Below, one piece after another: positions 44,001 through 52,528 of a stretch of DNA of 64,000 bases. The notes under the pieces are model-generated. The model was not told the origin of the DNA. It saw only the letters and a program-made list of their open reading frames with translations, and did not search any database. Both the position numbers and the translations under genes were made by a program. Source of the DNA: Actinomycetaceae bacterium (GTDB taxonomy: Bacteria; Actinomycetota; Actinomycetes; Actinomycetales; Actinomycetaceae); NCBI GenBank assembly GCA_030537615.1, contig JAUNVP010000001.1:62001-126000 (forward strand). Reading direction: 5' to 3'. Within the stretch, counting starts at the first letter, position 1. Every line of letters begins with the position of its first letter.

Positions 44001-44638
44001 AACAATACTCCGATTTGGTCACGCATCGTCACGGTGACGATGAGGATGATAAGAAGATGTAGTGCTACTGCGATGAGACCGGTGTATCGCGCAATAGCAT
44101 TGCCTTTCAGGTGGATTGACCAGCGACGACACGCATTGACTGCTTGTGGAACAGCAACCGATGCGACAATGAGTGTTCCGGACCAGACTATGAGGCAAAA
44201 GGGGCACAGCGCATGAAATAGTGTCGCTGACAAATAGAGGAACCACAGGACAAAGCCACATCCTGCCAGAGCTCCGAGTGCAAGTGCCCACCACGCCAGC
44301 ATCGGAATGTGTGCGCGCAGCAGTGACAGTAGGGCCACTACCGCGATGGCCGTAAAGAGGATCGTTCCAAGGAGCGAATTTGGGATTCCGAAAATATGTG
44401 CCTGCTTTGACATCAGGGACGATCCGCATCCGATGAGTGGATTGACATCGCACTCCAGAACCGCTGCTGGATTACGCAGGTGATTAAGCTCAGCCTCGAG
44501 TAGTCCGATCGATGCGACTAATCCCATGATCGCACCGACAAGCAACAGCCCGGCATTGACTATTCCGGGTTGTGCCGTCTCCTCTCGCGAATCATTAGAC
44601 CGTGGTCTCACCATGTTCGCACCGACGGTAAGCTCCAT
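43997..44638 (-). CDS. Vitamin K epoxide reductase (VKOR) family protein
   Basis: 213 aa from the ATG at 44638, with AAAGAGG upstream. Four to five membrane spans. The loop cysteines Cys 63 and Cys 71 (LECDVNPLIGCG) and the active CPFC (Cys 145/148) are all present. Actinobacterial VKOR re-oxidises DsbA-like proteins to make disulfides in exported proteins. No DsbA is adjacent. It overlaps the metalloregulator by 4 nt, an unusual pairing. Confidence 0.88.
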   Translation of the reverse strand: MELTVGANMVRPRSNDSREETAQPGIVNAGLLLVGAIMGLVASIGLLEAELNHLRNPAAVLECDVNPLIGCGSSLMSKQAHIFGIPNSLLGTILFTAIAVVALLSLLRAHIPMLAWWALALGALAGCGFVLWFLYLSATLFHALCPFCLIVWSGTLIVASVAVPQAVNACRRWSIHLKGNAIARYTGLIAVALHLLIILIVTVTMRDQIGVLL

Positions 44639-44765
44639 GGACAACCTCTTTCCAACTGCAGTTCATCGTCAAGCCTAGTTCATTTTCACCATAGACAGTG
44701 TGGTGAAGTGCGCACTGCAGAGTTTTGCATCGTGGCACGGTTGCGCGGTAGAGTTTTCTTCGCAC

Positions 44766-44838
44766 GCGCCGTTAGCTCAATCGGCAGAGCAGCTGGCTCT
44801 TAACCAGCGGGTTGGGGGTTCGATTCCCTCACGGCGCA
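44766..44838 (+). tRNA. tRNA-Lys (anticodon CTT), copy 1
   Basis: 73 nt. Acceptor GCGCCGT/ACGGCGC, anticodon loop CTCTTAA, T-arm GGGGG-TTCGATT-CCCTC. CCA not encoded. Confidence 0.93.
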
Positions 44839-44868
44839 CTCGGTCTCTCGGCTAAGCTGGGGTGACTT

Positions 44869-44941
44869 GCGCCGTTAGCTCAATCGGCAGAGCAGCTGGC
44901 TCTTAACCAGCGGGTTGGGGGTTCGATTCCCTCACGGCGCA
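44869..44941 (+). tRNA. tRNA-Lys (anticodon CTT), copy 2
   Basis: Identical over all 73 nt to the copy 103 nt upstream, including discriminator A. The 30-nt spacer has no clear promoter, so the two are probably one transcript. Confidence 0.93.
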
Positions 44942-45009
44942 CAACTCATATTCACACTGCTAAAGTCTTCACGCAGACGTGAAGTACTGCCCCAACGAAA
45001 GAGGCCACC

Positions 45010-45531
45010 GTGAGACGTTTGAACCCCCGGGAAGAACGCCTCGTTGCTTCGGTACGCGAATGTCTCGCGGATCAGAAAACCACTCACATCACTGATGAAA
45101 CCATCGCTCAGGTCACCCGCCTCGTGACCTCGATGACTAAACCACGCGGCCAAATTGAGGATCGAGTTGGCACCGTTTGCACTACGGCCGACCTCGTTGA
45201 ATGGATGGGGATTTCTCGCCAAGCCATCAATAAGGCCATCAAAGAAGCTCGGATTCTCGCGGTGCGTAAAGGCAGAGGGGCCTGGCTCTACCCCATCTGG
45301 CAACTGACTGCGGACTATCAGATTCTTCCCGGACTCGCCCACGTTCTCGGCCGTATGCACGGCGTACTCGATGCCGTCTCCATTGCCGAGTGGTTCATTA
45401 CCCACCACTCAGATCTCGACGGTCAGTCGCCCGCCCAGTGGCTCACTGATGGACTCGACGTTTCCCCCGTTATTGCCTTAGCCGAACGATTTGTTCGGCG
45501 TTCGCAGGCATCTGGAACGACGCCCGCCTAG
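45010..45531 (+). CDS. HTH protein with DUF2384 (Xre/MbcA/ParS)-like C-terminus
   Basis: 173 aa, GTG start with AGAGG upstream. HTH-like segment TTADLVEWMGISRQAINKAI at about 58-77, then a Trp-rich strand (GAWLYPIWQL), then a C-terminal segment HHSDLDGQSPAQWLTDG that resembles the toxin-binding domain of Xre/MbcA/ParS antitoxins. No RES-type toxin gene is next to it. Either an orphan antitoxin-like regulator or a housekeeping DNA-binding protein; function unknown. Confidence 0.65.
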   Translation: MRRLNPREERLVASVRECLADQKTTHITDETIAQVTRLVTSMTKPRGQIEDRVGTVCTTADLVEWMGISRQAINKAIKEARILAVRKGRGAWLYPIWQLTADYQILPGLAHVLGRMHGVLDAVSIAEWFITHHSDLDGQSPAQWLTDGLDVSPVIALAERFVRRSQASGTTPA

Positions 45532-45998
45532 CAACCGAGTTTGCGGCGCAGACGTTCGACATGCCCTTTCGCCCGCACGTTATACATCGCAAGCTTCACG
45601 GTTTTGTCCTTATTGACCACGACAGTCGAGCGAATTACTCCGCGGAATACCCGTCCGTAGTTCTTCTTCTCACCATATGCTCCCCACTCGGTCAGCATGT
45701 TCTTAGACTGATCGGTAGCCAGTGGGAAATTCAGGCCTTGCTTGTCGCGGAACTTCTCTAACGAGGTTAATTTGTCTGCGCTAATGCCAATGACGGTATA
45801 GCCACACGATTTGAGCGACGAAAGAGAATCGCGAAAATCGCATGCCTGTGTCGTACAGCCCGGAGTCGAAGCCTTGGGATAGAAGTACACGACAACGCCT
45901 TGGTCGGCCTCATCCAGAAGTTCATAGAGGCGAATTGGGCCCACGGTCGAATCCAACTGAAAATCAGGGGCGATTTCGCCCTCACTCAATCTACTCAT
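45528..45998 (-). CDS. bcp: Thioredoxin-dependent peroxiredoxin (Bcp/PrxQ)
   Basis: 156 aa from the ATG at 45998; a much longer frame runs antisense into the next gene. It reduces hydroperoxides with thioredoxin. The peroxidatic Cys 48 and resolving Cys 53 are five apart (STPGCTTQACDFRD), the PrxQ arrangement. Trp/Arg framework residues are in GRVFRGVIRSTVVV. Its 3' end overlaps the opposing gene by 4 nt; a CACACT box lies 6 nt before the ATG. Confidence 0.94.
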   Translation of the reverse strand: MSRLSEGEIAPDFQLDSTVGPIRLYELLDEADQGVVVYFYPKASTPGCTTQACDFRDSLSSLKSCGYTVIGISADKLTSLEKFRDKQGLNFPLATDQSKNMLTEWGAYGEKKNYGRVFRGVIRSTVVVNKDKTVKLAMYNVRAKGHVERLRRKLGC

Positions 45999-46004
45999 GG
46001 CTCT

Positions 46005-46010
46005 AGTGTG
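46005..46010 (-). promoter_or_regulatory. -10-like box for leaderless bcp
   Basis: CACACT on the minus strand, 6 nt (agagcc) before the ATG. Confidence 0.35.
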
Positions 46011-46029
46011 ACACGGTGAGCGTTCATCC

Positions 46030-46602
46030 TCAGGTGAAAGCCCGGGTGGATCCCCATTCTTTGCGGCCAAGTTTCGACAACGGGTTGAGCTTCGCGAAGT
46101 CAGCCATGCCGTCCTCAGCCATAATCGTTGGATCCGTATGAATCGTCTTGACCAGACCGTAGGTGATGGTTGATCCGCCCACCTGAGAAGTGTCGTACGT
46201 TTCGCATTCAAATGCGGCGTAGCACCCCTCAACCATGGGAGCGTTGACCTGCGGGGCTCGGTAGGTTTGCACACCAACCTCATCTGCTTCACTGTGCCCG
46301 TAGGGGAACTCAATCGAGGTTTTCGCCACCAGAGGCTGCTGATCGACATTGGCGAAATTCACGACGAACGCGCCGCGACGCACTGCGTTATGGTACGAGT
46401 CTTTTGGCGAGCGAGAGGCAAACTGAACGATCATCGGCTCGGTCGATACCACGGCAAAAAGTGCGTACGGTGCAAGATTGACGCCACCGTCATCGTTGTA
46501 TGTCGAGATCCAGGCAATTGGACGCGGGACGACGAGACTCATCGATAGCTTGTAATTCTCAAGTGAGGTGTGATCGTCAAGGACGTAAACAGTGCGGCTC
46601 AT
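46030..46602 (-). CDS. Flavin reductase-like / FMN-binding split barrel protein
   Basis: 190 aa. SMSLVVPRPIAWISTYNDDGGVNLAPYA matches the RutF/FlaRed-like family start; SPKDSYHNAVRRGAFVVNFAN is the FMN-phosphate region. It would bind FMN and reduce it or a small substrate with NAD(P)H. Start overlaps the CPBP gene by 4 nt, so they are co-transcribed, though their roles seem unrelated. Confidence 0.85.
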   Translation of the reverse strand: MSRTVYVLDDHTSLENYKLSMSLVVPRPIAWISTYNDDGGVNLAPYALFAVVSTEPMIVQFASRSPKDSYHNAVRRGAFVVNFANVDQQPLVAKTSIEFPYGHSEADEVGVQTYRAPQVNAPMVEGCYAAFECETYDTSQVGGSTITYGLVKTIHTDPTIMAEDGMADFAKLNPLSKLGRKEWGSTRAFT

Positions 46603-47747
46603 GGGTACTCTCTCTCCGCTTCATTGTCGAGTGAATATCGCGGCACTTCCACATTACGCCAGCGTTTGTCTGCGAGGGAGGGTGTCTCACAAACAGCATG
46701 GAATCGGCCCGTAGTGACAATGAGAATGAGGACAATTGCGGGAATGATCCAGCCGGTCCACCCCAAGACAGAGGCGTGGAGGGTATTAACGGAGGTATCT
46801 TCCGCCATGAATAGCACGTAGATACCGGCCGCTGCGTTCAATGTTGAGTGCGCGATCGCCGCCGGCCACACCGATCCTCCGCGCAGTCGTAGCCAGCCGA
46901 TGATGCCGCCGATAATCGTGCACATGATGGTCATTGCGATAAGGGCAAGCCAACCCGGAGTGTCGGGATAGTTGTAGCCGAGGAGAATAACGGGAGCGTG
47001 CCATATCCCCCACATCACCCCCGAGATACCGATGGCACTCCACGCGCCAAAATGGTTGAGCAGGCGCGGCAAAAGCCAGCCTCGCCAACCGATTTCTTCG
47101 CCGAGCGCGGGAATCACGTTGATAGTGAACGACGCGATGACGATATTGAGAAGCTGAAACATCACCATCGTTTCAATTGATAACGGCAGTTCGGGTATTC
47201 CCGCCGATGCCAGCTGCCCACGGATGATCTGTTCAAAACCACTAAAGCCCGTGAAGTCGGCCTCGTACTGCCCCAACAAAGCACCGACCGGTAGCGCCAT
47301 AGAGCACAGCGCAACGATCACAACGAATGCGAGCAGGCAATACCCGATCAATCGTTTGACGGGTGTGAGAGGAGTCAGTCCGAGTGCCCGCATTGTCGAT
47401 GGCGGTTTCTCGACGAACAACACCACGACGATGGCGGCGATAGTCGGTGTTGCCATCATCGCGAGGGCATAAAGGGGGAAACCGGGCGTATTTAAGCCCT
47501 CTGCGAACCACAGTGGGAGTGCAATCAGCCAGGCCAGCCCAAAAGCCACCGCGATGTACACCCCGAGTGCCAATCCGAATCGATCAGACGGGCGGCTATG
47601 GCTGTCGGACACTTCCAGTTTCAGTGCGGGTTGTACCACCGTATCTGGGATAGGCGGCGGGGTCGCTGGAGTCCCTTCCTGCGCCACGTGTGGCACACCG
47701 TTTTCTGCGGGTTGTCCTTCATCTTCGGGTGTGCGCTTCCCGCTCAT
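46599..47747 (-). CDS. CPBP-family intramembrane metalloprotease (CAAX protease-like)
   Basis: 382 aa. About 70 disordered residues, then eight or so membrane spans. Motif 1 EEIGWRGWLLPRL (Glu-Glu and Arg), motif 2 GIWHAPVI and motif 3 AHSTLNAAAG are in order. Relatives act in CAAX-like processing or in protection from peptides; the substrate is unknown. Upstream of the flavin-protein gene. Confidence 0.87.
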   Translation of the reverse strand: MSGKRTPEDEGQPAENGVPHVAQEGTPATPPPIPDTVVQPALKLEVSDSHSRPSDRFGLALGVYIAVAFGLAWLIALPLWFAEGLNTPGFPLYALAMMATPTIAAIVVVLFVEKPPSTMRALGLTPLTPVKRLIGYCLLAFVVIVALCSMALPVGALLGQYEADFTGFSGFEQIIRGQLASAGIPELPLSIETMVMFQLLNIVIASFTINVIPALGEEIGWRGWLLPRLLNHFGAWSAIGISGVMWGIWHAPVILLGYNYPDTPGWLALIAMTIMCTIIGGIIGWLRLRGGSVWPAAIAHSTLNAAAGIYVLFMAEDTSVNTLHASVLGWTGWIIPAIVLILIVTTGRFHAVCETPSLADKRWRNVEVPRYSLDNEAEREYP

Positions 47748-48091
47748 ATCGACCAGATTTCCATCTTGATCACGCCTCTGTTTCGGCCGTATTTCCGTAT
47801 TACCGACTTTTCTGTTTTCTTCTGTTGACGACGTTCTGTGATGTCTTCATTCACGGTACACGGTTGCGAGGTGTGGGGCGCCGTAGACTCTCTGTAGCGA
47901 TGGTGATTTTCATGAGAGAGAGTCTACGAGAGGCCTCGAGACTCACTCCAACCGCAATTTCAAGGGTTCTAGGCTCTCCCCAACGAGAATGGGTGTCCCT
48001 ACACAGAGCTTACGAGAGGGTCTGCCTAATCCACTACCGAAAACGTGCACCCGCACGCCTCTACCGGCAGATAGCCGCTGTTGGGAATCTG
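47748..48091. other. Intergenic stretch with a 12-bp inverted repeat
   Basis: 344 nt between the CPBP gene start and tRNA-Leu. It holds a perfect inverted repeat, cgtagactctct (47882-47893) with agagagtctacg (47927-47938), around 33 nt. A plus-strand frame from 47900 runs through it and into the antisense of the tRNA, but has no ribosome site and no family likeness. Otherwise nothing is seen. Confidence 0.45.
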
Positions 48092-48173
48092 TGCGCGAGG
48101 GGGGACTCGAACCCCCACACCCGAAGGCACCAGAACCTAAATCTGGCGCGTCTGCCAATTCCGCCACTCGCGC
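48092..48173 (-). tRNA. tRNA-Leu (anticodon TAG)
   Basis: 82 nt with a variable arm. Acceptor GCGCGAG/CTCGCGC, anticodon loop ATTTAGG (TAG), T-arm GGGGG-TTCGAGT-CCCCC, discriminator A, no encoded CCA. Confidence 0.94.
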
Positions 48174-48196
48174 GCGTCATTGAGTTTACCCGTTTC

Positions 48197-49357
48197 CTAG
48201 CCCGTCATGACAATTGACCCAGTCTGTTGAGCATGGTTACGGCACGTGGTACTGATCACGGCGTGAGCTAGCGCACGCGTACCGCGGTAAATGACAAGGC
48301 TTTGACCTGCGGCAATACCGCGAACCGCTTCGGCTAGGTGGACCTCAACACTGCCATCGATGCGACGCACGTGCGCCACTGGAATCGGCCGGCCATGTGC
48401 CCGCATCTGGGCGTAGAGACACTCATCGTGATCTGTACCTATTGGCGCACTTGTGAGCGTGCGAACATCCCCCGGATCGTCCGCCGCTAACCACGTCACA
48501 TCGGAGGCGAGGACCGTATCGATAGATAGCAGCGCCGCTGGTCCCACGATTACCTGGTTAGTTTCCGGTCGAGTTTCGAGGACGTAGCGGGGTTTCCCAT
48601 CGGGCGCAGGCCGATCAATACCGAGGCCCTTGCGCTGCCCCACGGTGTATTCGTAATGTCCGCGGTGGTGTCCAAGAACATTACCGTCGATATCGACAAT
48701 GTCTCCGGTGTTCTCGCCCAGCTTGGCTCGCAAGAAACCCTGGGTATCGCCGTCGGGGATAAAACAAATGTCGTAAGAGTCCGGTTTGTTCGAGACCCCG
48801 AGTCCTCGAGCCTCGGCCTCGGCCCGCACCTCCGCTTTCGACGGCACCTCGCCCAGTGGGAGTACGACGCGGCTCAGTTCGTCCTCCCCCATGACGGCCA
48901 GGACGTATGACTGATCTTTATCAAAATCCCGGGCCCGATGAAGCTCTTTCCCGCCAGAACCATTGACAATCCGCGCGTAGTGTCCGGTGCACACCGCGTC
49001 GAACCCAAGGGCCCGCGCACGCTCCGCGAGTTCGCGGAACTTGACGAACTCGTTACACCTCACACACGGATTCGGGGTGCGTCCCAAGCGGTACTGCTCG
49101 ACGAAATCGGTGATGACGGTTTCTTCGAACTCGTCGGCCAGATCCCATACGTAAAAGGGGATTCCCAACACTTCAGCGGCGCGCGCGGCATCGACCGAAT
49201 CCTCCAGTGAGCAGCAACCGCGAGCGCCCACCCGACACGACTGCGGTGAGGACGACAGCGCCATGTGGACGGCCGTCACGTCGTGACCGGCATCGACCGC
49301 GCGCGCGGCCGCCACAGCAGAATCGACCCCTCCAGACAGGGCGGCAAGAACTCTCAT
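48197..49357 (-). CDS. mnmA: tRNA-specific 2-thiouridylase MnmA
   Basis: 386 aa from the ATG at 49357; the upstream extension has no ribosome site. It puts sulfur on U34 of Lys, Glu and Gln tRNAs. PP-loop ALSGGVDSA is near residues 5-13, the catalytic Cys in PNPCVRCN, and the second in DICFIPDGD. It sits 10 nt behind a cysteine desulfurase gene that could supply the sulfur. A TAGGGT box lies 7 nt before the ATG, so it may also have its own start. Confidence 0.95.
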   Translation of the reverse strand: MRVLAALSGGVDSAVAAARAVDAGHDVTAVHMALSSSPQSCRVGARGCCSLEDSVDAARAAEVLGIPFYVWDLADEFEETVITDFVEQYRLGRTPNPCVRCNEFVKFRELAERARALGFDAVCTGHYARIVNGSGGKELHRARDFDKDQSYVLAVMGEDELSRVVLPLGEVPSKAEVRAEAEARGLGVSNKPDSYDICFIPDGDTQGFLRAKLGENTGDIVDIDGNVLGHHRGHYEYTVGQRKGLGIDRPAPDGKPRYVLETRPETNQVIVGPAALLSIDTVLASDVTWLAADDPGDVRTLTSAPIGTDHDECLYAQMRAHGRPIPVAHVRRIDGSVEVHLAEAVRGIAAGQSLVIYRGTRALAHAVISTTCRNHAQQTGSIVMTG

Positions 49358-49367
49358 GGTCAGTACC

Positions 49368-50537
49368 CTACTGCTTACCACCGGTCGCTCTCACATCGAG
49401 CGCGTCGAGCGCCTGAGCACCGCGTAGCGCTTCAGGAAGTGCTGACACAAAAGCGTCGATATCTTCAGCGCGCGAAGTCGGACCAAACGACAGACGAAGA
49501 ACTCCGAGAGCCTCTGCCTCGGTCCGCCCCATATCGAGCATGACGCGAGATGGCCTCGTAACCCCGGCATGGCAGGCGGAGCCCGCCGACGCCAATACAT
49601 GATGGCGATCCAGACCTAACAGCACCGCTTCAGGATGTGCAGTGGGAATAGACAGGTGCACGATCGTTGGCGCGGTCGGAGCGTCGGTCGTCAGTTTCAC
49701 CCCCGACGGAAGCCCGGCGAGTAGCCGTTCGCGCAGTGCCATGCAGTGGCGCGAAAACCGTTCGCGCTCGTCAGTGACCTCCGTGATCGCAGCAGCAAGC
49801 GCACACGCTCCGGCAACATCAACCGTGCCCGAACGATACTTTGATTCTTGATCTCCGCCGGGCCGGTCCGTCTCTAGAGGAGTTCCGCGTTTGATCGCTA
49901 ATGCTCCGATTCCTACCGGCGCACCGATCTTGTGTCCCGCCACAGTAATGAGGTCGAGATTGTCTGCATGCAACGCAATAGTCTGGGTGTGAAGGGCTTG
50001 TGCGACATCAACGTGGAGGAGGGCATCACCGCGAGCCGAAGCGATCTGACCAACCGGCTGGAGAACACCGATCTCCGAGCTCACTGCCGTCACTGAAATA
50101 ATCGCGGCGGCGGGGTCAATATCATCAACTTGCGCGGTCCCATCGGAGTTGAGGTTCACGGGCACCCAACGGCCACCTTCGCGTTCAATGAGGGTGCGTT
50201 GATTCCATGAGGAAGGGTGGTCGGCCGCGCATACTTGCACGATATTGCGTCCGGTTTTAGCTCGCATGGCGCGAAAAGAGCCGACGATCGCGAGCGCATT
50301 TGACTCAGTTGCTCCGGAAGTAAAAATGACCTCCGCTCGGTCCGCACCAAGGCAGTGAGCTATCTTTTCGCGAGCATCTTCAAGTAGCCGTTTGGCTTTG
50401 CGTCCTCCATCGTGGAGGGCCGCCGGATTCCCCGGACACTCTCGTAGCTGGTGCACGGCTTCGAGCCAGGCACGCTCCGCGCCCTCGCGAAGCGGAGTCG
50501 TTGCCGCGTGGTCAAGGTAAGCGACCTCGCCACTCAT
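49368..50537 (-). CDS. Cysteine desulfurase (NifS/IscS family)
   Basis: 389 aa, PLP fold-type I. It takes sulfur from cysteine as persulfide. YLDHAATTPL near residue 7, His in CAADHPSS, PLP Lys in VAGHKIGAPVGIG, and the reactive Cys loop SAGSACHAGVTRPS. The long Cys loop marks group I (IscS/NifS). Placement before mnmA indicates sulfur delivery to tRNA thiolation and maybe Fe-S assembly. Overlaps etfA by 4 nt. Confidence 0.93.
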   Translation of the reverse strand: MSGEVAYLDHAATTPLREGAERAWLEAVHQLRECPGNPAALHDGGRKAKRLLEDAREKIAHCLGADRAEVIFTSGATESNALAIVGSFRAMRAKTGRNIVQVCAADHPSSWNQRTLIEREGGRWVPVNLNSDGTAQVDDIDPAAAIISVTAVSSEIGVLQPVGQIASARGDALLHVDVAQALHTQTIALHADNLDLITVAGHKIGAPVGIGALAIKRGTPLETDRPGGDQESKYRSGTVDVAGACALAAAITEVTDERERFSRHCMALRERLLAGLPSGVKLTTDAPTAPTIVHLSIPTAHPEAVLLGLDRHHVLASAGSACHAGVTRPSRVMLDMGRTEAEALGVLRLSFGPTSRAEDIDAFVSALPEALRGAQALDALDVRATGGKQ

Positions 50538-51538
50538 GACGTGCTTGAGATGCCTTGCGCCCGCAATTCATCAAGAGCTGCCGGAACGACGTCATTGAGG
50601 TCACCAATGACGACGAAATCTGCCAGCTCGACGATCGGCGCATCGGGGTCATCAACCACCGCGACAATTTTCTCCGAGGCTTGAATGCCGCAGGCATGGT
50701 GAACCGCACCGGACACACCGAGACCAATGTAGAGTTTGGGCGCGACCGACACCCCAGTTTGCCCAATTTGGGCGGTGCGATCGATCCATTCCTCATCGCA
50801 CGCCACACGGGTGGCTCCCACGGCTCCACCGAGGAGATCCGCGAGTTCTTCCACCGGCGTGAAGTCACCGTCAACTCCGCGTCCGCCGCACACGACGACA
50901 GGCGCTTCGGTCAGTGATACTCGCCCGGTCCCCTTCTGCGGTGTTGATTCAAGGACCTCGACCGCGAAGGCATGGGGAGAAAAACGCACGTCGAGTTGCA
51001 GATGCTCGGGAGTTGTTGGCTGCTCGGCTTCAACCGCCTCAACGGAGGACGGACGCAGAGAAACCACGGGGGTTCCGCGGGTGACGGTGAAAACCGTCGT
51101 CCATGAGCCGGCAAGAACCGACTTATCTGCTTGGATTTTCCCGTCTTTGACATAGCAGTCCGTCACGTCCACAGCCGCACCCGAATCGAGGAGCATGGCA
51201 AGCCCCGCGGCGACATCGCGCCCGCGGTAGTTCGACACGTTAAGCACTGCCGCATACGTTAAATCCTGCTGGGCGGCGGCGTATGCGCATTCGGCAACGA
51301 TGGCGGGAACTCGTGGGGACACTCCCGAAAGGTCGGGGCTAAAGACACGGTTCGCACCATACGCTCCAAGAGCGACCATATCTGGAGCAGGATTAAGCGC
51401 CACGGCGTCAATGCGTCCAGTGGTCAGGGTGCGCGCCAGAGTCAGTAGTTGCTTCGACGGGGCAGTGAGGACGTAGCCGTCTTCATCGTTTCCCGTGTGG
51501 TCCGTGATGACGAGGATTGGAGTCGATAGCTGTTCCAT
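50534..51538 (-). CDS. etfA: Electron transfer flavoprotein, alpha subunit
   Basis: 334 aa. The C-terminal FAD domain shows QIGQTGVSVAPKLYIGLGVS and a following IVAVVDDPDAPI strand. EtfAB accepts electrons from acyl-CoA and other dehydrogenases. Directly follows etfB with no gap and precedes the desulfurase. Confidence 0.93.
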   Translation of the reverse strand: MEQLSTPILVITDHTGNDEDGYVLTAPSKQLLTLARTLTTGRIDAVALNPAPDMVALGAYGANRVFSPDLSGVSPRVPAIVAECAYAAAQQDLTYAAVLNVSNYRGRDVAAGLAMLLDSGAAVDVTDCYVKDGKIQADKSVLAGSWTTVFTVTRGTPVVSLRPSSVEAVEAEQPTTPEHLQLDVRFSPHAFAVEVLESTPQKGTGRVSLTEAPVVVCGGRGVDGDFTPVEELADLLGGAVGATRVACDEEWIDRTAQIGQTGVSVAPKLYIGLGVSGAVHHACGIQASEKIVAVVDDPDAPIVELADFVVIGDLNDVVPAALDELRAQGISSTS

Positions 51539-52330
51539 TTATTTGAGTACCTCCGCGATGTAGGCGGCGAGTTTGATGCCGCCATCGCCACTGTCTTGGA
51601 CTACTTGCGCGCTGTCGCGCTGCGGGTGCTCGCCGGCCGAAAGCACCTGTGTACCCGCCCCGTGTTCGCCGATAGCAAGAGAATCGGTGTCGATGAAGTT
51701 CTCAAGTTCGTCAAGATCCCAGATGTCGAGTGGTTTCGAACGAGCTGCTTTCATCGCTTTGAAGTTCGGGTAGCGCGGCTCGTTCACCTGGTCGGTGACA
51801 GAAATTACCGCCGGGAGACTAGTCGCCAATCGGTCGTCAAAGCCGTCGGCGGAACGAAGAATCTCAGCGCGCCCGGTCGTGAACTCCAGTTCGTGAGCCA
51901 AACCAATGTACGGCCATCTCAGTGCCGTCGCCAGCGCCGCTGGCAACATCGAAGTCATTCCGTCAAGGCTGGCCATTCCGGTGATGGCGGCGTCGATGAT
52001 CTCTTCATCGGCTAGTTTACGAATCGCTGCGGCGAGCACCTGCGCAGTTCCGATAACGTCGGAGCCAGCGAGACGATCATCAGAAATGACAATCGCCCGG
52101 TCAGCACCCTTTTGGAGGGCGAGCAGGGCAGAGTCTTCAGCGTCTTCAGGCCCCATTGTCAGGACGATGACTTCCCCGCCATGGTCTTCCACTGCCTGAA
52201 CTGCTGCTTCAACAGCGTTTTCGTCCAGTTCGTTAAGCGTGTCATCTTCACCGCGCACAAGGCGCCCGTTTTCGATTCGACGCTCAGACAGCACATCAGG
52301 AACGTGTTTTACGCATACGACAATTCTCAT
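51539..52330 (-). CDS. etfB: Electron transfer flavoprotein, beta subunit
   Basis: 263 aa from the ATG at 52330 (MRIVVCVKHVPD, the standard start); a longer frame adds 30 residues. AMP-binding region is in ITGMASLDGMTSMLPAALA. First gene of etfB-etfA-nifS-mnmA. CACTGT lies 6 nt before the ATG, so probably leaderless. Confidence 0.94.
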   Translation of the reverse strand: MRIVVCVKHVPDVLSERRIENGRLVRGEDDTLNELDENAVEAAVQAVEDHGGEVIVLTMGPEDAEDSALLALQKGADRAIVISDDRLAGSDVIGTAQVLAAAIRKLADEEIIDAAITGMASLDGMTSMLPAALATALRWPYIGLAHELEFTTGRAEILRSADGFDDRLATSLPAVISVTDQVNEPRYPNFKAMKAARSKPLDIWDLDELENFIDTDSLAIGEHGAGTQVLSAGEHPQRDSAQVVQDSGDGGIKLAAYIAEVLK

Positions 52331-52336
52331 GCCTCT

Positions 52337-52342
52337 ACAGTG
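52337..52342 (-). promoter_or_regulatory. -10-like box for leaderless etfB
   Basis: CACTGT on the minus strand, 6 nt (agaggc) before the ATG. Confidence 0.35.
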
Positions 52343-52528
52343 CCACAATTTTCCACACAGTGCTGTAATCAAATTCGTGCCATTGCCCACGAGGAGGCGT
52401 GGAACACACCGCATAAACATGGTGACGATGTGATGATCAGGTAGTATTTCGTGTCAGTAAGCGACCTATTCCAGTACTGTGCAGGTCCGATTAATCCGCT
52501 CAACGCAACAGAATGGTGAACAAATCAG

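Noticed and set aside
44940-45530. Complete toxin-antitoxin module at the DUF2384-like gene
   Set aside because: No RES or other toxin frame on either side; neighbours are tRNAs and bcp.
47690-48217. Plus-strand frame through the 47.9-kb gap and tRNA-Leu
   Set aside because: Crosses the tRNA on the opposite strand, lacks a ribosome site and has no family likeness.
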